A DNA stretch of 64,000 nucleotides from the NCBI RefSeq assembly GCF_963678635.1, contig NC_087070.1:19375318-19439317 (forward strand), in the 5' to 3' direction. The notes under the pieces were generated by a model. That model was given only the letters and a program-made list of their open reading frames with translations. It did no database searches and was not told the origin of the DNA. Source of the DNA: Symsagittifera roscoffensis (lineage: Eukaryota > Xenacoelomorpha > Acoela > Convolutidae). A program made the position numbers and the translations under genes. This document shows, piece after piece, positions 55,801-64,000 of this stretch; the stretch's first letter is position 1, and each line of letters begins with the position of its first letter.

Positions 55801-58800
55801 ATAAAGCGGTGATTTATTTAGGCGTTAAATTTTTTATCATTATGCTTTGAGGCGACATATTTGGTCTCATTGATACGTTACTAGACGCTAAATGAATTAT
55901 TTTTTGGATTGCATTGTGTGCTGGATAAATTTTCTTGGAAATTTCATTCGTCCTGATACGAGGACTCGTTTTGTTCCAACTGTCTAAGAAAAAAGAAACT
56001 TTTATATGGTAAGAGTGTTTTTTAAAGACTGCGTGGTAATTCATCCCGAGCCGAAAACTAATACAAACTGAGCTCAGGGAATCCAATACGACTGAAATTT
56101 CAATCTCAAATTTTTTTAATATTGGCTGGTAAAAATTAAACAGTTCAGTTTCATAGTTTATCAAAAAAAACTATTTCATTACGAGGCCAAATTGTGCAGT
56201 GGATAGGCGCACAATTTTGTGACTGTGTGCTTCTGGATTCAACAAACAAGTCTTTAAATATGTTAAAATTTTGTCGAAACAATCAAAGAGAATGAAAGAA
56301 CAAAAGAAGAACAAAGGGAGCGTCCTTGTTGCGGAATCCGCTTAAAATTCACAAAATACACAATTTGGCCTGGTAACGTTGAGACAATTTACATGGCAGT
56401 CGGAACATTCGGGGCTCTGCCCTGATATATGAGCAGTCTTGCTGGTTTAAATCCGAACCTATAAATAATAATGCATATAGCAAGCGCTCTGATTGGTGCT
56501 CCGACAAGACGGAGAAGAAAGTGACGGTGTGTTTGTATTTGGTGTGGTTTGTTTCTCTTCGCAGCTTTTTTAATTACCAGTTTTAACGTAATTTTGTACT
56601 GCCAGAAATCAAAAAGGGTTATTGGGTCTGAAATATGCCGATTTGTGAACAATAACCCGCGATATATTTCATTCTTTTAAAGCGTAAGCATCGAATAAAT
56701 CCGGCTCCGAAATCACGGCTAATTGAATTCAGGCAATTAATTTGGAATAATTGATACTAGATACAAATCGTATTACGTTCTATTTCAAATAAGCATGTAA
56801 AAGGGAGATTTGAATTTTTAATTTGATTTAATTTTTTGGGTATATTTTTACTTTTTTTGCCAACAAACTATACTAGGAGGTTAATAGAAAGTTAGAAGAT
56901 TCAATCTTGTTCTGCTTTGAAAAAAAATTTCCATTGCAGATTCATCGTTAAAAATTCTTAGTCCAACTTACACTTCTTGCACAGTTGTTTTTAAAGATGA
57001 ATTGGTCGACTGCCTCCACTACGTTTTCTGCATAATCTTCGTCTGAAGAAGAACTAGGTGCGATTTGATTTAGAATATGAGAGAGTGAAATCTCACTACT
57101 GTTGGCTGAGACCAGCTGAGAGATTTGACGAAGAGCTTTGTTGTATTTTTCAAGCTTCTTTGAACAGGAAACTTCATTTGGGGAGACTATTGAGTCATCT
57201 TGTTTTGCATCAACCCTGAAAAATTCAAATCTTGAAAATCTTTGAATTCGCATCACTTTTAGAGAACCAGCCTAAATTTTTTTTGTAATCCTGATCGCTA
57301 ATTAGCAAAACCACTTTTTTCTCCTCAAAATAATATACATGAAAATTTAATTATAACTTTTTTGGTTTCAAAGGTCTTTAAAATATTACCTGGACTGGTA
57401 CTGTTCTTCGAGTCTATTTATGTTTTCTTCTTTTGACTTTACAAAGTATTCGGTTTTCCACTCTGCCAATTCAGCCTGTGCTTTTTTGAGTTCTCCCTTC
57501 AGAAGTTCATTTTCCTCATTCGTCTGATCTATTTTCTGCTGCAGTTCCTTCTTCTCTTTCTCAACATTGGCAGCGTATCTCTCAATTGCAAATGTCAGTT
57601 TGAAGTTGGTGAATTTATTCTGACTCTTTTGGTTCTCCAAATCTCTGAAACATACAAAAAGTATTAGCTTTTTTGTATGCTATAAATTTAAAAAGTTATT
57701 GAAGTTCAGAATGTCGAGTACTTTAGGAATGAAAATCAAGATTTGAGTTCTTTAAAAAACTGAATATTTAGGCGTTGTTTTTTTTCTGTACCTCGACTAA
57801 ATTGAGTTTCCTGCAAAACTAAAAATTATTCTCATTTGTCAATTTTCTTCGCCGAGTTTTAAAAAACGACATGGCGAAAATTGTGAGCACCTTTTGAAAG
57901 GTTTTCAGCAAATCGGATAAAAATTATTATTTTTATCCGTCTTCGACAAAAAAACTCAGGCCTACTTTTCTGTGGTTGTCTTGAGCTGTTGAAAGGAGTT
58001 CTGCAGCAGCTTGAAGTGCTCGAAGAGTTTAAATTTTGTATCCTCGTGGCAGCGGCTCCAATCCGAAACACTCTGAAAAACCACTTAAATATTTTTATTA
58101 GCTTAAACTCTGACAACACACATCTAATCTTCTTCGACTCTACCAACGATTCGCTTAGTTTAAGAGCTGCGGCATCAGCAGTTTAATTTTTGATAAAGTG
58201 TTTGCCTTAAATCTATCTTTTCTGTTGCCTTCTCCGTTTTCGATTGACAAACACTTACATTTTTTCGGTGCCTTTTAAGTGAGTGACCCGCTTAAGTACA
58301 CAAGTTTTTGTTGTGAAATATTTTTGTCAATTTATAAATTATGAAAAAGAACGTTCCTTCTACATATAGGAAAATCATAGAATCGGCATTGGCTCATAGC
58401 ATAACCGTGTCGAGATTTTTTTTTGCGAAAAATGGTTTTTCTGGGATTTTGGCGTAGCTCGAAAAATTTGTAGTGACTGGCAATAAAAAAAACTTGAATC
58501 GATTTGTTTAATGTCGCCGCCTCCGTCAAAAGCGCACGCGTTCATGTACAAGCCACTAAACATGACCCTCCTAAAATTGTCTGAACCGAACTAACCTGCT
58601 GAGTGGCCTCTCGTTTTTCAATCTCCTCCTCCAAAGTGTCGGCCAGTTCGTCTATTGTGGCCTGCAGCTGAACACACCTCTGTTTGTACCATCCTAATTC
58701 TACTTCAGCCACGTGCAGACTAGACTCTCTTACACCCAGCATCTTTTCTGCTTGCTCGTTGCTGAAGAAAATCGTTATTCGAATGTGTTTTGAGATCAGA

Positions 58801-61800
58801 CAATGCTCACAAATAAATTACGTACTAAGTGGTATTGTTATAAGCTGTTGACTTTATGATATGAGTCGCACGTAAAACTTTGTGAGCTGTGATAATTTTT
58901 TCAAGTAAATGTGCTTTTGAATAAAAATAACAACCGTATAAACATGCATTTTAGATAGCCATACAATTTTATTGAATGTTCTAGAATTGAAATTGCGGTG
59001 AAAAATTATGATAAATCGACCATTCAAATAAAGGTTTCCATGGACATAAAATGGTTGTTCTAGCTTAAGATTGATAGTAAATGAAAGTTTCTGAAAGTTT
59101 CAGGCCAAGCTCTGAAAGTTTTGAATGCCTTAAAGCGTATGTCATGCAATTTTTGGCAATTTATAAAGTTTTTCGAGAAAAAAGTGCAAAAATAAAATTT
59201 TCATTAAGTAATAAATGAAAAAAATTGCCTATCTCAAGCAAATTTGGATCAGTAAACCTGACTGGAACAATTTGGAACGTTTTCTTGGCCGAATTATTTT
59301 GCCGCTTCCATTACAAGCAGAACGAAATTGGGGAATGCGCTCAAAAGCGTTACCCCAATTTTGACAAGCTTCAAAATCTAATAACTGCAAAAATTAACAG
59401 CTTAAATTTTTTTTCCAATTTTTGACTTAAAATGTCATAATGTTCCAAACAGGAAACCAGTCGAAGCACAAGCCAGCTATAAATGAGAAGAAAATATCAA
59501 CTGGCTAAAAATTACGGTGAAGGGTTAATAATTTTCAACCAATAAAATAAACTGGCATTTAAAAAAATTTTTGGCTGTTTTTAAAAATTGTTCGGGGCTG
59601 AAAACTTTAGATATGACAGATGAGGGTCCCTGGCCAAAAACAAAAATGGCAATCCTTTCAGGGCCTTATGTGGCTATTTGAACAAAGTTCGCCAAGGAGG
59701 CGTTTTGCGTGCTGAAGAGCTCTTGTAAACAGCACAAGATGTTCGGGTTTTTGGCTCAAGATCTGAAAAAGTGGGAACATGAAAAGGACTAAAAACCAAA
59801 GTTTGACTAAAACTTCCCTAAAAATCTCAAATCAGAGTATAAATCTATTTTTTTGCTGATTAGTTTTTTAACTTTTTATTGTTGAAACAAAATGTGTGAG
59901 GGCCTAGCTAAAACCATTATCTTCCAAATAACCACTTGCGAGTCCAAAAATAAACACCTTGTACTCTTCGACACGCAAAACGCCACCTTGACGATTTTTG
60001 TGTGAATAAAAACTGACGCCTGTCTAAAGCTCTTGAAATCATCGCTTTATTTTTCACTCGGTTAACTCTCTTTAAAATTTCTCATATGTTTCTAGACAAA
60101 AATTCACTGATGAATTTAGAATAGTTATAGAGCAAACAAGAAAACGTGAAGAAAGTGTTCCTCTAATTAATTGGCTGTTTTTTTTACAAATGATGGATGT
60201 TCATGGCTAAATTTTTACATATGACAGATGAGTGTTTTTGGTGGGGTTCAACGAGCCAGAAACTGAAAAAATGTAACTCTTTTAGCTCCTTGTTTAACTA
60301 TTTGATCGAACTTTGTCAAGGAGGCGTTTCGCGTGCTGAAGAGTTCTTGTAAACAGCACAAGATGTTCGGGTTTTTGGCTCAAGATCTGAAAAAGTGGGA
60401 ACATGAAAAGGACTAGAAACCATAATTTGACTAAAACTTCCTTAAAAATCTCAAATCATAGTATAAATCTATTTTTTTTGTTGATTAGTTTTTTAACTTT
60501 TTATTGCTGAAAAAAAATGTGTGAGGGCCTAGCTAAAACCATTATCTTCCAAATAACCACTTGCGAGTCCAAAAATAAACACCTTGTACTCTTCGACACG
60601 CAAAATGCCACCCTGACGAATTTTGTGTGAATAAAAAACTGATGCCTGTCTAAAGCTCTTGAAATCATCGCTTATTTTTCACTCGGTTAACTCTCTTTAA
60701 AATTTCTCATATATTTCTAGACAAAAATTCACTGATGAATTTAGAATAGTTATAGAGCAAACAAGAAAACGTGAAGAAAGTGTTCCTCTAATTAATTGGC
60801 TGTTTTTTTTTTTACAAATGATGGATGTTCATGGCTAAATTTTTACATATGACAGATGAGTGTTTTTGGTGGGATTCAACGAGCCAAAAACTGAAAAAAT
60901 GTAACTCTAAGCTTGCTTAATGTCTAGAAGCTAGGTCTGATTTTTGGTACTGAAAAATTTAATACAGACTCAATGTTTGGTTTACAGCTAGGGGATTGCA
61001 TTCTAGGGAGGTCGATCTCAATCTTGTTCTAAATTTTGCCAAGCTGATTTTGGACAAGTGGTATCATAATTCAACAGTCCTGATTCGGATTTCGAAATTA
61101 TTTCGAGAACATTTTCTCTGCGCAGAAAAAAATCTGAATAATTGTGTTTTTGACTCTGACTTGTCATATTTAGTGCATAAGTGTGGGGCACTGAGAAAAA
61201 GATAATTTTCAAGTACGTTTTAAGCTATTCTATTTTCGGACATTTCTGGTTTGTTTTTAAAAGGTTGCAGAAACGTTTTTACTTTTTTTAATCGTATGCT
61301 TTTTTTTTACTTTTTGAGCCGCATGCTCTTGATACAAATTAATTTCTGCAAAGCTTTCCTTTCATACCTCTGTTGATAGTCTTTCACCAATTTGACCATT
61401 TCTGCCCACTGTGTTTCAAATGCACTCACATCTTCCATGTTCATCTGCTGGAAATGCCCTATTTCTCGGTTCATATGCTCAAAGGCACCCAGAAGCTAAA
61501 ACAATTACCGTATTCTACGAAAATGTACAAAAGAAGCTAAAAGAAAACTTAGCCAAAAAAATGGATTTTCTCTTTTATCAACTCGTTTGAGCAGCTGCGA
61601 TTGGAGAAAGTGAAAAAAATGAGATGTACTTTGATTGTTTTTGGATTTGAATAGAAAGATCGACCTTTCAAAAAAATTATGATAGAATATACTGAATGTA
61701 TCCGGTGTAACTGTACAATCGCTGCAAAAAGTACACCTCAAAAACTAACATCTGACAAACTGACAAAAAAACTGTTACTTTTGAGTCAAATGGTCCATTA

Positions 61801-63330
61801 ATATCAGTTTATCCTTAATCTACAAATGGGTTGTTTTCTCACTTTCAAGAGCCGTTAAACTCTTTAAAATTTCAAAGGAAGCTGTAGTAAATCGTGCATA
61901 TGAAGATAACAGTAGCATTTTGTTGTCAGCCACTCAACCGACAATTCTGTGAATCTCGATTCCGAAGAGACAATGAATTAAATTGATTCATAATTGAGTT
62001 ATGCCTGGAGTAGCGTACTCAAAGAGCAATTTCAGATAAGGTACACCGTCTGTTCGTCACGCTATCTTATTTTCGGCCGGATAGATTCGTGCAACTTCTT
62101 AGTCTAATACCGATCTTAATCTTACTCTTAAATCTCCTAGTCTCAATAGATCTAGCGTATACTGGTATTTACGGGTTAGGTATCTGGGACTTGTTCCAAA
62201 GGAGAACAACTGTTTTCTAAGTTATATTCAAATTGTTCTGGTGCTGAAACTACAAGTAGTTTCAGCACTACAAATTATTGTCAGTGTTAGTTATGGATCT
62301 TGATTGGTTATTTCTAAGTATTTTATAGAGATAGTTTATCAAGAATATAATTGGTTATAAATACTGGTTTAAACTGGTTCCACAATTGAAAAGGTTGTCC
62401 TTATTTTTACCCTTTACACCTAGTATTGTTTTTTCCAGTTTTTGTTGCTGATGTACCAAGTGCCTGCAAACCAATTTTCGAAACCGTTTATTGTTCTAAG
62501 AATCAGCATCACCAGTATTAAAGTCAGATTCTAAAAATAAGTACATGTTTAAAACTTTTTTTTTGAAAAATTAGTCAACCAGGCGCACTTAGGTCAGCAA
62601 GATTTTGTGTCCCGAACTTTTAGAGAGGCTTCTTTGGGAGTTTTTGGCGGATCCAAACATTAAGAGGCCAAACTGTGTACTTTGTGAACAGCAAGCGGAT
62701 TCCGCAACAAGGACGCTCTCTCTGCTCTTCCTTTGTTCTATCGTTTTTTAGATTGTTCGGACAACACATTTTTAATGGATTCCAGAGACCTACACACACT
62801 AAATTGTGCGCCTACGCTGTGCAAAGTTTGTCCTCGTAATGAAGCAACTTTTGTTTAGCCCGGACATCAACGCGATCGAAAATTGGGGCAGGTTAAAAAA
62901 ATTGGCCGTCGATCCGCCGAAAACTCCAGAAGAAGTCGCATAAAAAATTCGGGACATTTGGTTTAGTTTGCCTGCATATTACGATCAAAAACTTGACTTC
63001 AAAATTTTTGTTCTACTTCATGCCTGAGCTGTACGGGGCCCAGACGAAATACATGAAAAATTGGCTTGCATAATCGTTGGATTATCGACGACGTCACATT
63101 TCAAATTTTGTCCGATGAGATTTTCAAGGTTGTCTGGATTTAATTTGCATGCGAAAAACCGAAATCAGTCGAGAACACTTTTAAAATTATTCTGTATGTT
63201 CCTACTTTTTGCTTCTAAATTATAGATGTTTGAAAAAACATTAGTAAGAATCCGACATCATTACTACCTGTAATTGACAAGCTTCGGCATCTTTATGCAT
63301 TCGCTCCATTTGACGTTCTACTGACTCCAT
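52622..63330 (-). CDS. Coiled-coil protein of unknown identity (nine exons, complete)
   Basis: Reading the minus strand, exons are 63330-63268, 61495-61368, 58761-58596, 58072-57966, 57644-57390, 57215-56972, 54286-54087, 53291-53109 and 52826-52622. All eight introns are GT-AG and the phases agree, giving 1,551 bases and 516 residues. An in-frame TAA lies nine bases before the ATG, supporting the start. The protein is charged and almost fully helical: MERMHKDAEACQLQ and FEHMNREIGHFQQMN; a Trp-containing SVSDWSRCHEDTKF segment; long Glu/Lys/Leu heptads (about residues 155-235); a non-helical serine-acidic linker with PSSSSDEDYAENVV near residue 300; then further coiled coil (about 322-480) and the tail DPQLPLDVQLLFYK. 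No signal peptide, membrane segment or catalytic motif. It looks like a centrosomal, cytoskeletal or Golgi scaffold, but I cannot name the family. Confidence 0.75.
53109..53291 (-). CDS. Coiled-coil gene exon 8
   Basis: Acceptor CTTTCAG, donor GTTAGC. Encodes DNQILTEKNTKLKSKETSL and ENNSLMQEVHILKKNLHH. Confidence 0.8.
53395..53687. mobile_element. hAT-type MITE (CAGGGGCGGAT family) in intron 7 of the coiled-coil gene
   Basis: Starts CAGGGGCGGATCTCGG and ends GGGTCCGTCCCTG. Flanks CATAAATA and CATATATG agree at six of eight positions. It shares GAGGGGGGG and GGTCGACC words with 37933-38359. Confidence 0.75.
54087..54286 (-). CDS. Coiled-coil gene exon 7
   Basis: Acceptor TTTCTGCAG, donor GTGAGT. 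Encodes VDQLESDLKREL and LAREVTKLKKEINRLN heptads. Confidence 0.85.
55335..55425 (+). repeat. tRNA-derived SINE head
   Basis: AACTCAGCTGGCATAATTAG (A box) and AGGTTTGAATCCCGGG (B box) lie about 45 bases apart, spacing like a tRNA. Stems do not pair fully. In coiled-coil gene intron 6. Confidence 0.5.
56177..56378. mobile_element. MITE with AGGCCAAATTGTG inverted repeats, copy 1
   Basis: The left end CATTACGAGGCCAAATTGTG and the complement of the right end (CGTTACCAGGCCAAATTGTG) form ~20-base terminal inverted repeats. The interior carries GGAGCGTCCTTGTTGCGGAA, also present inverted in the copy at 62658-62841. No coding content. Confidence 0.75.
56389..56480 (+). repeat. Possible tRNA-like sequence
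   Basis: A B-box-like GGTTTAAATCC sits at about 56449 with an imperfect A box upstream (GGCAGTCGGAAC). Weak; could be chance. Confidence 0.2.
56972..57215 (-). CDS. Coiled-coil gene exon 6 (serine-acidic linker)
   Basis: Acceptor TTTTTCAG, donor GTAAGT (consensus). Encodes KKLEKYNKALRQISQLVS and then APSSSSDEDYAENVVEAVDQ. The SSSSDED run is a casein-kinase-2-like site. Confidence 0.75.
57390..57644 (-). CDS. Coiled-coil gene exon 5
   Basis: Acceptor TGTTTCAG, donor GTAATA. The main heptad segment, including EKKELQQKIDQTNEENELL and LKKAQAELAEWKTEY. Confidence 0.8.
57966..58072 (-). CDS. Coiled-coil gene exon 4
   Basis: Acceptor TTTTTCAG, donor GTAGGC. Encodes SVSDWSRCHEDTKFKLFEHF and NSFQQLKTTTE. 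Confidence 0.75.
58596..58761 (-). CDS. Coiled-coil gene exon 3
   Basis: Acceptor TTCTTCAG, donor GTTAGT. Encodes AEVELGWYKQRCVQLQ and LADTLEEEIEKREATQQ; phase 0 at the end. Confidence 0.8.
59225..59410 (+). pseudogene. Possible Tc1/mariner-like transposase remnant
   Basis: One + frame reads KPDWNNLERFLGRI, which recalls the PDLNxIENxW region of Tc1/mariner transposases. The adjoining frame gives KRYPNFDKLQNLITAKI, similar in style to the following helix. Two frames are needed and homology is faint. Confidence 0.25.
59571..60905 (+). repeat. Tandem duplication, ~620-bp unit, 2.2 copies
   Basis: GCGTGCTGAAGAG and AACAGCACAAGATGTTCGGG occur near 59705 and 60329 (offset 624); TTGGCTGTTTTTTT begins units near 59571, 60172 and 60796. 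Most of the second unit repeats the first, with indels. It lies in coiled-coil gene intron 2. No intact frame. Confidence 0.85.
61368..61495 (-). CDS. Coiled-coil gene exon 2
   Basis: Acceptor TTTTAG, donor GTATGA. Encodes LLGAFEHMNREIGHFQQMNM and FETQWAEMVKLVKDYQQ; leaves after two bases (AG). Confidence 0.75.
62658..62841. mobile_element. MITE with AGGCCAAATTGTG inverted repeats, copy 2 (inverted)
   Basis: Ends ATTAAGAGGCCAAACTGTG and the complement of TTTGTCCTCGTAAT match copy 1 at 56177, in opposite orientation. In coiled-coil gene intron 1. Confidence 0.7.
62852..63060 (+). pseudogene. Tc1/mariner transposase fragment
   Basis: The + strand reads LFSPDINAIENWGRLKKLAV followed by DPPKTPEEVA and a stop. 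This corresponds to the C-terminal SPDLNPIENLW motif of Tc1/mariner transposases, including the third catalytic acidic region. Only the last part remains, broken by stops. Confidence 0.65.
63268..63330 (-). CDS. Coiled-coil gene exon 1 (start codon)
   Basis: ATG (complement of 63328-63330) follows an in-frame TAA upstream. Encodes MESVERQMERMHKDAEACQL and one more residue. Donor GTAGTA; phase 0. Confidence 0.65.
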
Positions 63331-63334
63331 GGAA

Positions 63335-64000
63335 ATTTACAGCTCACAAGAAAGGGTTAAAGTTTCTTATTGATATAGAAAGTTTATAAACCACAATTGA
63401 AAGAAATAAAATATATATTTTTTTTCAAGCTGAACTGTGTTCTTTGTGTTCAAATGAAGTGATCAGTAAGATGGTAATATTTTGAACTTCAATAGATGTT
63501 GCTCACATGCATGTTGTTAAAATGATCATGAACGTTAGCTTACTCGACGCGGTGCTTTTGTTCGAAGCGTCTTGTTTTCGCGAATAGTTGAGATTACACA
63601 AGTTGAAAAGAATGTTCGATGCTCTTTGATCGCCTTTTGATGTCAATTCAATAATCAATTATGAATACGTTTAACTTATTGTTGGTAAACACAGACTCAA
63701 GATCCTTTAAAGCGTAGTCTGTTTTGTACATGTGTTGATAATTGTGATTTATTTTGTGTTATATTGGTGTCGGCGTAAAAGCTTACGCTTGATGAAACCA
63801 AAGAATGCAACTTCATTTTGAGAAGGTATAAAATTATCACCTGTTGACGTTGAAAAATACCAAAAATACCGAAGTACCATTGACATTTCAGTGAAAAGAA
63901 AGCAAACAAGCGAACCAGAAACCAACGAAAACTCAGAGAGATCGTGAGTCCTTGAGTCGCAAGAAAAGTGTCGCTGATGTAGTTTTTCATAGATCCTCTG
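63335..64000. other. Upstream of the coiled-coil gene
   Basis: No exon, repeat or core promoter motif is convincing. The 5' UTR and promoter of the coiled-coil gene should lie here. A 97-codon minus-strand frame (63990-63697) has no recognisable motif. Confidence 0.35.

Noticed and set aside
56389-56652. 87-codon minus-strand open frame
   Set aside because: Overlaps tRNA-like sequence and intron 6 of the coiled-coil gene; no motif or splice fit.

Overview
The window is animal (metazoan) nuclear DNA, very AT-rich, with spliced genes, GT-AG introns and dense repeats. No bacterial signals (operons, ribosome binding sites, CRISPR arrays) are present. The genes carry many introns in several phases, and the intergenic DNA is full of MITEs, tRNA-derived SINEs and decayed retroelements. 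That suits an intron-rich marine or aquatic invertebrate; I cannot name the phylum.

Three genes can be built exon by exon with matching splice phases. (1) On the + strand, 5316-10617 holds the last four coding exons of an acidic, low-complexity protein I do not recognise; its 5' end is not identified. (2) On the + strand, 33951-46720 holds a complete seven-exon gene for a TBC-domain Rab GTPase-activating protein, clearly TBC1D13. It has the arginine-finger motif IDKDCRR and the glutamine-finger motif YVQ, and one intron that appears to use a GC-AG splice pair. (3) On the - strand, 63330-52622 holds a complete nine-exon gene for a 516-residue coiled-coil protein of unknown identity. Genes 2 and 3 converge; a dead LINE (about 49.8-52.4 kb) lies between their 3' ends.

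The rest is repetitive. About 11.8-13.4 kb holds a purine-rich GGCAG/GGCAA minisatellite in two blocks split by a MITE. About 15.0-24.5 kb holds a decayed gypsy-like pol fragment (reverse transcriptase, RNase H), then a tandem array of roughly 0.8-0.93 kb units carrying an integrase-type zinc-binding remnant fused to a piece of another element. About 2.7 kb of that array has itself been duplicated with a 3,538-bp offset. The outermost unit runs into a longer reading frame resembling the C-terminal part of a hAT-like transposase. About 25.4-30.0 kb is a second, unrelated tandem array with a monomer near 1.1 kb and no recognisable coding content.

Several non-autonomous DNA transposon families are visible: a CAGGGGCGGAT...CTG family with 8-bp target duplications (four copies, two nested in other repeats), a CCCGCACTCAGTAAAAAG element, an AGGCCAAATTGTG element, a long-inverted-repeat family, and a roughly 400-bp AT-rich family with at least six copies. 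A near-perfect 420-bp palindrome lies at 39.77-40.2 kb. I found no intact mobile element and no convincing previously undescribed protein system; the most unexplained structures are the two tandem arrays and the unidentified coiled-coil gene.
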